A DNA stretch of 36,466 nucleotides from Acidimicrobiaceae bacterium (GTDB lineage Bacteria > Actinomycetota > Acidimicrobiia > Acidimicrobiales > RAAP-2): assembly GCA_003134515.1 (NCBI GenBank), contig PLBM01000039.1, positions 510 to 36,975 of the forward strand, given 5' to 3'. Shown here piece after piece: positions 8,781 to 18,913 of the stretch. The position numbers were made by a program, and so were the translations under genes. How positions within the stretch are numbered: the stretch's first letter is position 1; each line of letters begins with the position of its first letter. The notes below the pieces were generated by a model. It worked only from the letters and a program-made list of their open reading frames with translations. It was not told the DNA's origin and ran no database searches.

Positions 8781-9419
8781 ATGCAGAACGTTCGACCAGA
8801 GCCTCGGTGGCCAGCGTCGCTGGCCCTACTGGTCTGCGCCGGTCTGTACCTCGCACTACCTAACCGCGTGGCCGTCGGACCACGATGGCTACTTCCGGTG
8901 TTGGTGGTGTTGCCACTCATTCCGCTCTCGGCTAGAAGGCATCGGCACCCCAACGACGCTCCGTGGGTTCGCTATCTTTGCGTGAGCCTGGTCGCCCTCG
9001 TGACACTGGCCAATTGCGCGTCCGTCGTGCTGCTGGTGCATCACCTGTTGAATACCCACGTGTCCGGGGGTCGACAACTCATCTATTCAGCCATAGCGGT
9101 CTGGCTGACCAACGTCATCGTGTTTGGCCTTTGGCTCTGGGAGTTGGACCGGGGCGGTCCGCACATTCGCGCCGGACCCGACGAGCGGCTGCCCGATATC
9201 CAGTTTCCGCAGATGGAGAATCCCCAGTTGGCGCCGAGTGACTGGCATCCTCGCTTCTGGGACTATCTCTACACCTCGTTTGCCAACGGGACGAGCTTTG
9301 CTCCCGCCGACGCGATGCCGCTCTCCGCACAGGCCAAAGCGCTCTTCGCCTCAGAGTCGGTGATCTCACTCATTACCATCGCGGTGGTGGCGGCGCGTGC
9401 GGTCAACATTCTTCGTTAA
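8781..9419 (+). CDS. Conserved hypothetical integral membrane protein
   Basis: 4-5 predicted TM segments, YTSFANGTSFAPADAMPLS and VVAARAVNIL motifs as in actinobacterial hypothetical membrane proteins. Confidence 0.7.
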   Translation: MQNVRPEPRWPASLALLVCAGLYLALPNRVAVGPRWLLPVLVVLPLIPLSARRHRHPNDAPWVRYLCVSLVALVTLANCASVVLLVHHLLNTHVSGGRQLIYSAIAVWLTNVIVFGLWLWELDRGGPHIRAGPDERLPDIQFPQMENPQLAPSDWHPRFWDYLYTSFANGTSFAPADAMPLSAQAKALFASESVISLITIAVVAARAVNILR

Positions 9420-10816
9420 CGAGCGGAGTGGTTGTAGAGCCGATCGAGCCAGTCACTGGCTCGGCTCGAGCGACGTTGGCGTTGTTCCACCCGATCGGCC
9501 CAGCGCGCGAGGCCGAGGCCCGCGTTGATGCCCATCCAGCGAAGCGGCTCGATTTCCCACCGTCGACTCTCGTGATGCACGAAGGGAAGTGTGGTGAAGG
9601 ATGTATCGGTGCCCGGCGTGCAGAGGAGATCGGCCACGCAGTTCGCCGCGACGTAACTTAAGGTCACGCCGTCACCGGTGTACCCACCGGCGCTGGCGAG
9701 ACCGGAGTGGTAGTCGACCAGCACCGACGGCGAAAGGTCGCGCGGCATCGCGATCGGGCCACCCCAACGGTGCGTGATGTGCCCCTCAAGCGAGGGGAAA
9801 AGTTCGCGCAAGGTCGTTTCGAGCGCGCCGAAGACCTTGGCGCTTTGGTCGAAGCGTTCTTCCACGGTGGAACCAAAGTGATACAGCGCCCCGCGCCCGC
9901 CAAAGGCGACGCGGTCGTCCTTGGTGCGCTGACCGTAGATGATGAGGTGGCGATCGTCGGCGAAGGTTTCGTAGTGGCGAAAGCCGACCTCATCCCAGAA
10001 CTGGCGGCTCTGCACGTCTGAGGCGATCATGAGCGAGTAGATCGGAGCGACGCGCCGGCGCTCACCGGGCAGCGTGGTCGTGAAACCCTCGGTCGCTCGA
10101 AGAAGGAAGCGCGCGTGCACGCTCGCGCCCGAAGTGACCGCTTCGGGCTTGCGGTGAGCGTTTCCTCCCACCAGTCGCGTCACGGCCGTGTTCTCAAAGA
10201 TCTTCACCCCGAGGCGTTCGTTCACTTCGGCGAGCCCGCGTACCAGACGCGCGGGGTGAATCCGGGCGCAATGGGGCGAATAGGTGGCGCCGAGCGATCC
10301 GCTCAGCGACCCGTGCTCGGCGGCTTCCTTCTCATCGAGCCACCTCAGGTCCTCTGGACTCGCGCCGTGTTCGTGCGCCGCTACGACGCTCTCGCGCAGA
10401 CGCTGGGCCTGCACCACATTGCGCGCAAAGGTCAAGGTGCCGCCTTGGACGAAGTGCGCGTCGATGTCGTCCAGCGCGATCGCCTCGCCGAGTGAGCGGA
10501 CAGCCCGTTGAAGTTCGAGACGAAGGTGGCTAAAGACGTCTGGGCCGTAGCGCGCGAGCACGGCCTCGTCGCCGAGAGGATAGATGGCCGACGCCCAGCC
10601 GCCGTTGCGTCCCGACGCCCCAAAACCGCAGACCGACTTTTCGAGGACCGCGATACGAAGCGAAGGGTCGCGTCGTTTGAGTTCGCGCGCGCTCCAAAGC
10701 CCGGTGAAACCCCCGCCCACGATCGCGACGTCGACGTCCAGGTGTTCGCGAAGTGATGGACGGGGCGTGACTGGTTGGTCGAGCGTCGACCACCAAAGTG
10801 AGCCTGGCGCTTGCAC
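9416..10816 (-). CDS. FAD-dependent amine oxidase (DAO/PuuB-like)
   Basis: VDVAIVGGGFTGLWSARELKRRDPSLRIAVLEKSVCGFGASGRNGGW; TAGTG overlap with the upstream aminotransferase stop. Confidence 0.85.
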   Translation of the reverse strand: MQAPGSLWWSTLDQPVTPRPSLREHLDVDVAIVGGGFTGLWSARELKRRDPSLRIAVLEKSVCGFGASGRNGGWASAIYPLGDEAVLARYGPDVFSHLRLELQRAVRSLGEAIALDDIDAHFVQGGTLTFARNVVQAQRLRESVVAAHEHGASPEDLRWLDEKEAAEHGSLSGSLGATYSPHCARIHPARLVRGLAEVNERLGVKIFENTAVTRLVGGNAHRKPEAVTSGASVHARFLLRATEGFTTTLPGERRRVAPIYSLMIASDVQSRQFWDEVGFRHYETFADDRHLIIYGQRTKDDRVAFGGRGALYHFGSTVEERFDQSAKVFGALETTLRELFPSLEGHITHRWGGPIAMPRDLSPSVLVDYHSGLASAGGYTGDGVTLSYVAANCVADLLCTPGTDTSFTTLPFVHHESRRWEIEPLRWMGINAGLGLARWADRVEQRQRRSSRASDWLDRLYNHSAR

Positions 10817-12249
10817 TAGAGGTTGAGCTTGGACGCTCCGGTGAAGACTTCGCGCAGGACCCCGACGATGAAGTCAATGTCGTCGCGCGTGGAGATGAGC
10901 GGCGGCGCAAGCTGGACCACCGGGTCGCCCCGGTCGTCTGATCGACAGATGAGTCCGCGACGGAACATCTCGGGTGACACGTAGCCGCGAAGGAGCCGCT
11001 CCGCGTCGTCGCCGGCCCAGGTCTCCTTGGTCTCTTGATTCTTCACCAGTTCGATACCCCAGAAGTAGCCCGTACCTCGCACGTCGCCGACGATGGGGAT
11101 CTCCTTTAAGTCTTCGAGACTCTGGAAAAAGTACCCTTCATTCGCGCGGACATTCTCGAGAATCTTCTCGTCTTCGAGTATCTCGAGCACCTTGAGCGAG
11201 ACCGCGCACGACGCCGGATGTCCGGACCAGGTGAAGCCGTGCAGGAACGCGACGTCCTCGTGTTGAAACGGCTCGGCCAGTCGGTCCGACACGATCATCG
11301 CGCCCAGTGGCGCGTAGCCGGCGGTGATGCCCTTGGCGCAGGTGATGATGTCGGGAACGTAGTCGTACTTTTGGCCGCCGAACCACGTGCCGATTCGTCC
11401 AAAGGCACAGATCACCTCGTCCGAGACGAGCAGGACCCCGTAGCGGTCACAGATCTCGCGGACCTCTTTCCAGTAGCTCTGGGGCGGCGCGAAACACCCT
11501 CCCGCGTTCTGGACCGGTTCGAGGAAGACCGCGGCCACGGTTTCGGGACCCTCGCGAAGAATGGCCTCTTCGATTTGGTGCGCGTGCCAAAGACCAAAGG
11601 CCTCAAAGTCGTCACCGTGCTGCTCGGCCCGATAGAAGTTGACGACCGGCACCTTCACCCCGCCGGGTACCAGGGGTTCGAAGGGCTTGCGCAGCGCTTC
11701 GAGCGACGTGATCGTTAAGGCGCCAAGGGTGGTGCCGTGATACGCCACCTCGCGGCTGATGACCTTGTAGCGGTCGAGATCGCCACGAATCTTGTGGTAC
11801 TGACGAGCTAACTTCCAGGCGCTCTCATTCGCCTCGCCGCCCCCAGTGGTGAAAAAGACCCGATTGAGGTCGCCGGGCGTGAGGCTCGCGATGCGTTCCG
11901 CCAGTTCGATGGCCTTGGGGTGCGCGTACGTCCACAGCGGGAAGTAGGCGAGTGTACTGATCTGCTGGGCCGCGGCGTCGGCGATGTCGGTACGTCCGTG
12001 TCCGAGCGCATTAGTGAAGAGACCGGAAAGTCCGTCGAAGTACTCCGAGCCGTTGGCGTCGTACACGCGGGTGCCTTCGCCTCGCACCATGATGGGTATT
12101 TCATTGTGTTCGTCGTAGACGCCCATGCGCGACATCTGCAACCAGAGGTTGCGCCGCGCGCGTTCGGAGTAGTTATGGCTGGCGTGAAAATCGTCGGTGA
12201 CGAGAACTCCGTCGGTTATGGCCTCGCGCAATGTCACTTGGTGCCCCAT
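10816..12249 (-). CDS. Class-III (omega) aminotransferase, likely putrescine/GABA:pyruvate type
   Basis: FFTTGGGEANESAWKLARQYHK, VFLEPVQNAGGC, LVSDEVICAFGRIG, ITCAKGITAGYAPLGA. Confidence 0.88.
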   Translation of the reverse strand: MGHQVTLREAITDGVLVTDDFHASHNYSERARRNLWLQMSRMGVYDEHNEIPIMVRGEGTRVYDANGSEYFDGLSGLFTNALGHGRTDIADAAAQQISTLAYFPLWTYAHPKAIELAERIASLTPGDLNRVFFTTGGGEANESAWKLARQYHKIRGDLDRYKVISREVAYHGTTLGALTITSLEALRKPFEPLVPGGVKVPVVNFYRAEQHGDDFEAFGLWHAHQIEEAILREGPETVAAVFLEPVQNAGGCFAPPQSYWKEVREICDRYGVLLVSDEVICAFGRIGTWFGGQKYDYVPDIITCAKGITAGYAPLGAMIVSDRLAEPFQHEDVAFLHGFTWSGHPASCAVSLKVLEILEDEKILENVRANEGYFFQSLEDLKEIPIVGDVRGTGYFWGIELVKNQETKETWAGDDAERLLRGYVSPEMFRRGLICRSDDRGDPVVQLAPPLISTRDDIDFIVGVLREVFTGASKLNL

Positions 12250-12758
12250 TCGTACGTTTGCTTCGCCAGTTTCAAATACAAGAACGTCTCGACTTCAGTG
12301 ACGCCTGGAATGGAGCGGATCGAGTCATTGAGAAGATGAACCAAGTCGTTGTCGTCTTCGGCGATAACTTCGGCGATGATGTCAAAGCTGCCGGCGGTCA
12401 TAACGACGTAGTTCGCTTCGTCAATCGCCGCGACCTTGTCCGCGACCAATCGCACGTCGCCCTGGACCCGAATGCCAATCAACGCCTCACGGCCGTAGCC
12501 GAGTTGGAGGGGATCCGTTATCGCCACGATTTGCATGACGCCCGAGTCGCGCAGTCGCTGCACTCGACGTCGCACGGCCGCCTCAGAGAGCCCGACTTCT
12601 TCGGCGATCGCGCCGTAGGCCCGTCGTCCATCTTTTTGCAAGAGGCTGATGATCCGGCGATCGAGCGAGTCGAGCGCACCGGGGGCCGAATTGATGAGCT
12701 CGATGTTCGAACGTTCTTCGTTCGTTTGACTCGCTCGTTGTGGTTTGGTGGCTGGCAT
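12234..12758 (-). CDS. Lrp/AsnC family transcriptional regulator
   Basis: LDSLDRRIISLLQKDGRRAYGAIAEEVGLSEAAVRRRVQRLRDSGVMQIVAITDP. Confidence 0.92.
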   Translation of the reverse strand: MPATKPQRASQTNEERSNIELINSAPGALDSLDRRIISLLQKDGRRAYGAIAEEVGLSEAAVRRRVQRLRDSGVMQIVAITDPLQLGYGREALIGIRVQGDVRLVADKVAAIDEANYVVMTAGSFDIIAEVIAEDDNDLVHLLNDSIRSIPGVTEVETFLYLKLAKQTYEWGTK

Positions 12759-12789
12759 TGGCTGCTCCTCGTCCGGTGGCCCTTCGGGC

Positions 12790-12803
12790 TCCGTAACTAC
12801 GGA
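12790..12803. promoter_or_regulatory. Palindrome TCCGTA-AC-TACGGA just upstream of the Lrp/AsnC gene, candidate operator
   Basis: Perfect 6-bp arms; immediately downstream (minus strand) of a TATACT -10-like box. Confidence 0.45.
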
Positions 12804-12826
12804 TACAGACAGTATAGGCGAGTTTC

Positions 12827-12862
12827 ACGACGGATAACGTCGTAATTTGGCGTTTTGACGAC
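12827..12862. promoter_or_regulatory. Cluster of ACGAC/GTCGT half-sites between Lrp/AsnC and ALDH genes
   Basis: ACGAC 12827-12831, GTCGT 12839-12843, ACGAC 12858-12862 in alternating orientation. Confidence 0.4.
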
Positions 12863-12954
12863 CTTTTACTTACTCGGCGGTTGCGAAGCCCAATCAATCT
12901 CTGGCAGAGTGGCTAGGGGCGCGGTTGAATGACGGCCCGACTTTAGGAGGGTGT

Positions 12955-14382
12955 ATGCGACGTTTGGCCAATTTTATTGGGGGCGACTCCGTTGCGCCAC
13001 GGAGCGGGAAGTACGTCGAGTTGCTCAGTCCCGTCACCGGCCAACCCTTCGCCGAGATGCCAGTGTCGAATGAGGCTGACGTCGACCACGCTTTTCAAGT
13101 GGCGGCGGCGGCCTTCACTTCGTGGCGGCGCACGACACCCTCGCAGCGCTCGCGGGCCCTGTTAAAGATCGCCGACCTCTTCGAGGCGAACGCCGAAGAG
13201 CTCGTCGCGGTCGAGGCGGAGAACACCGGAAAGATCATCTCACTCACGATGAGTGAAGAGATTCCTCCCATGCTTGACCAGATTCGATTCTTCGCCGGCG
13301 CCGCACGCCTGTTAGAAGGGCGCGGCGCGGCAGAGTACATGGAGGGCATGACGAGCTACGTTCGCCGCGAGCCGGTGGGCGTCTGTGGCGCGGTGACGCC
13401 GTGGAACTATCCGATGATGATGGCAGTGTGGAAGTGGGCACCGGCCATCGCCGCGGGTAACACCATGGTCTTAAAGCCGGGTGACTCGACGCCGGCGTCG
13501 ACGTTGTTCATGGCCCAGCTGATGGCCGAGGTACTGCCCGAGGGCGTCTTTGGCGTCGTGTGCGGTGACCGCGACACGGGCAGGGCGCTCGTCGATCACC
13601 CGATCCCGGCGATGGTGTCGATTACCGGGTCGGTGCGAGCCGGCATGGAGGTGGCGGGCGCCGCGTCAAATAATCTCAAACGGGTGCATCTCGAACTCGG
13701 CGGCAAGGCCCCGGTAGTGGTTTTTGACGACGTCGACGTCGCCGCGGCGGTCGAGACAATCGCCGTCGCCGGCTACTTCAACGCCGGGCAGGACTGCACG
13801 GCCGCGACGCGCGTGTTGGCCGGGACGAACGTCTACGGAGAGTTTGTGGAAGCCCTCGCTGAGCAGGCGAAGAGTACCGTGATCGGGCCGCCCGAGAGCG
13901 AAGACGCGCTCTTTGGCCCCGTCAACAACCTCAGCCAGTTCGAGCGCGTCACCGGATTCTTAGCGCGCACGCCCAAACACGCGTCGTTGGTGGCGGGCGG
14001 CTCGCGCGTGGGCGACGAAGGCTATTTCATTGCGCCCACCGTCGTGGCCGGACTTCACCAGGACGACGAGATGATTCAAAGCGAAGTCTTTGGACCCGTC
14101 ATTACCGTGCAGAAGTTCTCTGACGAAGCCCAGGCGCTGGAGTGGGCCAATGGGGTTGACTACGGGTTGGCGTCCTCGGTGTGGACGAGAGATCACGGGC
14201 GTGCGATGCGTTTTGCTAGAGATTTGGACTTTGGCTGCGTGTGGGTCAATACTCATATTCCCTTGGTCGCGGAGATGCCCCACGGGGGTTTCAAGAAGTC
14301 GGGCTACGGCAAGGACCTCTCGACCTATGGCTTTGAGGACTACACGCGCCTTAAGCACGTGATGCACAACCTCGAGTTTTAA
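12955..14382 (+). CDS. NAD-dependent aldehyde dehydrogenase (aminobutyraldehyde dehydrogenase-like)
   Basis: [69 protein letters not shown] before ATG. Confidence 0.9.
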   Translation: MRRLANFIGGDSVAPRSGKYVELLSPVTGQPFAEMPVSNEADVDHAFQVAAAAFTSWRRTTPSQRSRALLKIADLFEANAEELVAVEAENTGKIISLTMSEEIPPMLDQIRFFAGAARLLEGRGAAEYMEGMTSYVRREPVGVCGAVTPWNYPMMMAVWKWAPAIAAGNTMVLKPGDSTPASTLFMAQLMAEVLPEGVFGVVCGDRDTGRALVDHPIPAMVSITGSVRAGMEVAGAASNNLKRVHLELGGKAPVVVFDDVDVAAAVETIAVAGYFNAGQDCTAATRVLAGTNVYGEFVEALAEQAKSTVIGPPESEDALFGPVNNLSQFERVTGFLARTPKHASLVAGGSRVGDEGYFIAPTVVAGLHQDDEMIQSEVFGPVITVQKFSDEAQALEWANGVDYGLASSVWTRDHGRAMRFARDLDFGCVWVNTHIPLVAEMPHGGFKKSGYGKDLSTYGFEDYTRLKHVMHNLEF

Positions 14383-14400
14383 GAGGAGCCAACGCTCCTC
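14383..14400 (+). terminator. Short hairpin downstream of ALDH
   Basis: GAGGAGC-CAAC-GCTCCTC, no U-tract. Confidence 0.4.
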
Positions 14401-14465
14401 GCGAACGCGCTGAACGGCGATTGATTAGCGTGGATGGGCGTTCCTAAGTGAAAGGGTGATCAACG

Positions 14466-15584
14466 ATGATCATCGGCGTAGCCAAAGAGATTAAGACCGA
14501 TGAGTACCGCGTGGCACTGACGCCCGCGGGGGCTCGCGAACTCACCCTCGCGGGACATCGCGTTCTCATTGAACAAGGCGCCGGCGTGGGCTCGTCGATT
14601 CTCGACGCGGACTACGAAGCCAACGGCGCTGTGATGGTCGACGGCGCCGACGACGTCTGGAGTGAGAGCGAACTGTTGTTAAAGGTCAAAGAGCCTGTCG
14701 CCGCTGAGTACGCTCGCCTCGGCGCGCATAAGAATCAGGTGCTCTTTACTTACCTACACTTGGCGGCGTCGCGTGAGTGCACCACCGCTCTTTTAGCGGG
14801 CAACAACGTCGCGATCGCGTACGAGACGGTTCGGCTGCTTGACAACTCTCTCCCGCTCTTGACCCCGATGAGCGAGGTCGCTGGACGTATGGCCCCGCTG
14901 GTCGGCGCGTACCATCTCATGCGCCCGGGTGGCGGCCACGGCACCTTGATCGCGGGTGTGCCGGGCGTGGCACCGGCGAACGTCGTCGTTATCGGTGCGG
15001 GCGTGTCGGGGCTCGCGGCGGCGACCGTGGCGGTCGGCCTGCATGCGAACGTGAAGATTTTGGATCGCAACCTCGAGCGCCTTCGCCAGGTCGACATTCA
15101 CTTCGACGGTCGCGTCCAAACCATCGCGTCCACCGCGCATTCAATCGAGGAGGCCTGTCTCGACGCCGACATTGTGATTGGCGCGGTTCTCGTCGTGGGC
15201 GCAAAGGCCCCCAAACTGGTGAGTAATGAACTGGTTGGGCGCATGCGACAGGGATCGGTACTGGTTGACATCGCGGTCGATCAAGGGGGGTGCTTCGAAG
15301 CGACACGTCCCACTACGCACTCCAATCCGGTCTTTGAGGTCAACGGTTCGATCTTCTACTGCGTCGCCAATATGCCCGGCGCCGTCCCGGCCACGTCGAC
15401 TCGCGCGTTGTCGAACGCCACATTGCCCTACGTGTTGGAGCTGGCGCGCCACGGCTGGCGTGACGCCGTCGTGGCCGACGACGCGCTGGCCGAAGGGGTC
15501 AACGTCGTCAATGGCGCGGTCACCTACGGACCCGTCGCCGATGCGCTGGGTCTTCACTACACGCCGTTGCGCTCACTGCTCTAA
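14466..15584 (+). CDS. ald: Alanine dehydrogenase
   Basis: MIIGVAKEIKTDEYRVALTPAGARELTLAGHRVLIEQGAG...; VVVIGAGVSGLAAATVAVGLHANVKILDRN; FYCVANMPGAVPATSTRALSNATLPY. Confidence 0.95.
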   Translation: MIIGVAKEIKTDEYRVALTPAGARELTLAGHRVLIEQGAGVGSSILDADYEANGAVMVDGADDVWSESELLLKVKEPVAAEYARLGAHKNQVLFTYLHLAASRECTTALLAGNNVAIAYETVRLLDNSLPLLTPMSEVAGRMAPLVGAYHLMRPGGGHGTLIAGVPGVAPANVVVIGAGVSGLAAATVAVGLHANVKILDRNLERLRQVDIHFDGRVQTIASTAHSIEEACLDADIVIGAVLVVGAKAPKLVSNELVGRMRQGSVLVDIAVDQGGCFEATRPTTHSNPVFEVNGSIFYCVANMPGAVPATSTRALSNATLPYVLELARHGWRDAVVADDALAEGVNVVNGAVTYGPVADALGLHYTPLRSLL

Positions 15585-15791
15585 GTACGGGCAGTGGCGA
15601 CAGCCACTCTCACAACAAGTTCCCCGCGCGAGGTGCGTAGCGACGGTGAGCACGAGCAGTCCAGTGGACGGGTCCGGGTAGGCGGATTGGCCCTGGGTCA
15701 CGGCCGCTTCGTGGGCCACGATGATGGCGTCGTAGTCCTCGCGCGTGGGATCGCATCGTGAGGGATGCGGTCGTGGAATCGATGTAGACAC
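15573..15791 (-). CDS. Small Cys-rich protein, DUF5522-like
   Basis: 72 aa, C-terminal GTCCESGCRHCPY motif; convergent 12-nt overlap with ald. Confidence 0.7.
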   Translation of the reverse strand: MSTSIPRPHPSRCDPTREDYDAIIVAHEAAVTQGQSAYPDPSTGLLVLTVATHLARGTCCESGCRHCPYLEQ

Positions 15792-15810
15792 CTGGTCAAC
15801 CTAACGGCGT

Positions 15811-16758
15811 TCACGGCTCGACACGCAGTACGACCTTGCCAAATTTTCCCGGTGCGCTGAAGTACTCGTAGGCCGCCTCGCCGTCACGAAGATCAAAGAC
15901 CTTAGCGAGGGGCACGGTGAGCTCCCCCATTGTCCAACGCGGAATGAGCGTGTCATTGATGAGACGAGCCACGCGCGCTTTCTCTTCGCGAGATCGCGAA
16001 CGAAGCGTCGAGCCGGTAAACGTCGAGCGCGTTCTCATGATGTTGAGAAGGTCAATCTCGACCCGGTTGCCCGAGCCCACGCCAATCACGACCACGCGCG
16101 CGAAGGGATTAAGAATTCGTTGTGCGGCGCTGAGATGGGCCGCGCCGACGAGTTCGAGCACGACGTCCACGTCATGGAGCGAACCGACTTCGTCCAGGGT
16201 GACGGTTTCGTCGGCACCCAGGGCGCGTAATTGTGCGTGATGTTCATTCGTTCGCGTGACGGCGATGACCTCAGCGCCTAGGGCGTGAGCGATCTGCACT
16301 CCGGCCACGCCCACCCCGCCCGAGGCGCCCGAGACGACAACCCGTTCACCGAAGGCGAGGTGTCCCTGGCTGACCAGTGCGTCGTAGGCGGTGGTGAACG
16401 CTTCCGGGAACCCCCCAGCCTCTTCCCAACTCACGTGTTCGGGGAGAAAGAGGAGGTGCTCGCTCGCTACGACGCAGTGGGTCGCTTGCGCACCGCCGCC
16501 CACAATCGCGGCAACTCGTCGCCCGAGCAGCGGCTCGATGACCCGCTCACCGACCGCCGTAACGACGCCCGCGAGCTCCAAGCCGGGCACGTCGGGAGGT
16601 GATTCCGCGGGGGCCGGGTAAAGGCCCTGGCGTTGCAATACGTCGGCGGCGTTCACGCCCGCGGCGCGTACCTCGACGACGACGTCGAAGGGACCCGGGC
16701 TTGGCGTGTCGCGCTCGAGCATCTCGAGCGCACCATCTTTGATGGAGAGAGTCCACAC
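15811..16758 (-). CDS. Zinc-binding/quinone oxidoreductase (MDR superfamily)
   Basis: GVNAADVLQRQGLYPAP...PGLELAGVVTAVGERV...VVSGASGGVGVAGVQIAHALGAEVIAVTRT. Confidence 0.9.
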   Translation of the reverse strand: MWTLSIKDGALEMLERDTPSPGPFDVVVEVRAAGVNAADVLQRQGLYPAPAESPPDVPGLELAGVVTAVGERVIEPLLGRRVAAIVGGGAQATHCVVASEHLLFLPEHVSWEEAGGFPEAFTTAYDALVSQGHLAFGERVVVSGASGGVGVAGVQIAHALGAEVIAVTRTNEHHAQLRALGADETVTLDEVGSLHDVDVVLELVGAAHLSAAQRILNPFARVVVIGVGSGNRVEIDLLNIMRTRSTFTGSTLRSRSREEKARVARLINDTLIPRWTMGELTVPLAKVFDLRDGEAAYEYFSAPGKFGKVVLRVEP

Positions 16759-16810
16759 GCGACGAGCCTACGTCGGGCGCAGTTCGACGGTTCTCCGTTA
16801 GGGTTTGGTC

Positions 16811-17293
16811 ATGACCCTTTACGACATTCCACTCCAGACGCTCTCGGGCGACGCCAGTTCGTTGGCCGGCTACGAAGGTGAGACCATTCTCATCGTGAAC
16901 GTCGCGTCCAAGTGCGGACTTACGCCACAGTACGAGGGACTCGAAGCGCTGCAGAAGCAGTACGAGAACAAGGGCTTTAGCGTCGTGGGCTTTCCCTGCA
17001 ATCAGTTCGCGGGACAAGAACCCGGAAGTGCCGAGGAGATTCAAACGTTCTGCTCAACGACGTACGGCGTGACCTTTCCGCTCTTTGAAAAGATCGACGT
17101 CAACGGCGAGCACCAGAGCCCGATCTACGCCGAACTCGAGAAGGTCGCCGACGCGGAGGGCTACTCGGGTGACGTTCGCTGGAACTTCGAGAAGTTCCTG
17201 GTCGGCCGCGACGGAAACGTAACGCGCTTCGCGCCCCTGGTGACGCCCGAGGACCCCGTGCTCGTGGCCGCTATCGAATCGGCGCTGCACTAA
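16811..17293 (+). CDS. Glutathione peroxidase family protein (thioredoxin fold)
   Basis: NVASKCGLTPQYEGLEALQKQY, GFPCNQFAGQEPGS, RWNFEKFLVGRDG. Confidence 0.94.
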   Translation: MTLYDIPLQTLSGDASSLAGYEGETILIVNVASKCGLTPQYEGLEALQKQYENKGFSVVGFPCNQFAGQEPGSAEEIQTFCSTTYGVTFPLFEKIDVNGEHQSPIYAELEKVADAEGYSGDVRWNFEKFLVGRDGNVTRFAPLVTPEDPVLVAAIESALH

Positions 17294-18216
17294 CCAGAAC
17301 CAACCGTGCGGTGAAGCCGCACGTAGGTGGGTCGAAAACCGTACCGGCGCCAAAAGCTCGCCGCTCGGCGATTCGTCACCCGCCAGTTCGTCTCCACATG
17401 GGTGAAACCGGCGTTCTGCGCGTGGTTGAGCGCGTGGTCGATCAGTGCTCGTGCGACGCCGCGGTGTTCGTGCTCGGGTTTGACCGCGACGGCACTGACG
17501 AGCAGGGTACGGTCAAACGATCCGCGACGGGCTTCGAGGGGGAACGTCAGGCACTGGGCCACGCCCCGGCCCCGGTACTCCACGACGTAGTGGTGGACTT
17601 CGTCGTCGTTGAGCGCCTCAAAGAGTTCCTCGGGGCGCGACGCGTGCTCGAGAAACAGCGAGAAGCTGGGACCCAATCGCTGGGCGTCGTCGAGCACTTG
17701 GTCGAGCTCTATCGCGAGGGGTAGGTCATCGACTCCGCCGCGGCGCAGTTGATAGTCGGGTGCCAACCGGTGACGGCGCCGGTCGCCGAGGGCGAGCACG
17801 CCTCGAACGTGCATGCGCGCGAAGCCGAGTTCGTACCAGGGTGTCGTGTCGCCGATTTGGTCAAACACCCACACGTAATGTTCGAGGGCGCCTTCTCCAA
17901 TCCAACTCGTGGCCGCCGCTGCGTAAAGGTTCGCGAGCGCGTCGTCGTCATCAAAGGACACGCCGTCGGGCCCGACCCATGCGCCGTGTCCGTATTCGGG
18001 ACTCTCTAAAAGCGCACCGTAGAGATGACCGACGACCCTGTCGTTCTCCTCGGCGACCCAGGTCTGGTCGCTCGCGTGGCGCAGCGCATGGGCGAAGTCC
18101 TCATCGGAGAACATGGGACTGAGCATCGGATTATGCCGCGCGTCGTGGGTGAGTTGTGCTCGTACTCGCGCCACCACCACGTCGACGTCGCGGAGCTCGA
18201 GTGGACGCACGATCAT
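17290..18216 (-). CDS. GNAT family N-acetyltransferase
   Basis: MIVRPLELRDVDVV...; C-terminal AVKPEHEHRGVARALIDHALNHAQNAGFTHVETNWRVTNRRAASFWRRYGFRP. Confidence 0.82.
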   Translation of the reverse strand: MIVRPLELRDVDVVVARVRAQLTHDARHNPMLSPMFSDEDFAHALRHASDQTWVAEENDRVVGHLYGALLESPEYGHGAWVGPDGVSFDDDDALANLYAAAATSWIGEGALEHYVWVFDQIGDTTPWYELGFARMHVRGVLALGDRRRHRLAPDYQLRRGGVDDLPLAIELDQVLDDAQRLGPSFSLFLEHASRPEELFEALNDDEVHHYVVEYRGRGVAQCLTFPLEARRGSFDRTLLVSAVAVKPEHEHRGVARALIDHALNHAQNAGFTHVETNWRVTNRRAASFWRRYGFRPTYVRLHRTVGSG

Positions 18217-18253
18217 GCAGCCACCGTACTTCTCAGTGTGTAATGGTGGCGGG

Positions 18254-18913
18254 GTGAGATTGCGAGCGAGCCTCTTTGACATGGACGGACTCTTGATCGA
18301 CTCCGAGATCTTGTGGCACAAGGCCGAAGTCGAGATCTTCGGCTCGTTGGGCGTGACGCTCGCCCTCGACGTTGGTCGCTCGACGAAGGGAATGTTCGTC
18401 AACGAAGTCGTTAATTACTGGTTCGCCCAATTTCCGTGGACCGGCCCTTCCCCGGACGAGGTCGCCGAACAACTGCTCGCGCGCGTGGGTGATCTCGTCG
18501 AAGCGGAAGGTCGTCTCTTACCGGGGGCGCACCGGGCCCTTGATCTGGCGGGCGAGCGGGGACCCGTTGCCATCGCCAGTTCAACCCCGATCGCTCTCAT
18601 CGTTCGATGTCTCGAGCACTTTGAACTCATGGATCGCTTCTCATCGATACACTCCGCCGAGCTCGAACCCTACGGCAAGCCGCACCCGGGCGTCTTTCTC
18701 AGTGCGGCGAGCGCCCTGGGCGCCGCGCCGCGCGAGTGTTTGGTGGTGGAGGATTCGGCGGCTGGTGTTCTGGCCGCGAAGGCGGGACGAATGTGCGTGG
18801 TAGCGGTGCCGACATTCGAGGATCGTCTCGAACCCGAGTTTGCACTGGCGGATCTCGTGCTGACTTCACTCGAAGATCTCACGCCCGAGTGGCTCGACGA
18901 GCGTTTTGCCTAA
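18254..18913 (+). CDS. HAD superfamily hydrolase (beta-phosphoglucomutase-like)
   Basis: SLFDMDGLLIDSEI, VAIASSTPIALI, YGKPHPGVFLSAASALG, VVEDSAAGVLAAKAG. Confidence 0.92.
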   Translation: MRLRASLFDMDGLLIDSEILWHKAEVEIFGSLGVTLALDVGRSTKGMFVNEVVNYWFAQFPWTGPSPDEVAEQLLARVGDLVEAEGRLLPGAHRALDLAGERGPVAIASSTPIALIVRCLEHFELMDRFSSIHSAELEPYGKPHPGVFLSAASALGAAPRECLVVEDSAAGVLAAKAGRMCVVAVPTFEDRLEPEFALADLVLTSLEDLTPEWLDERFA

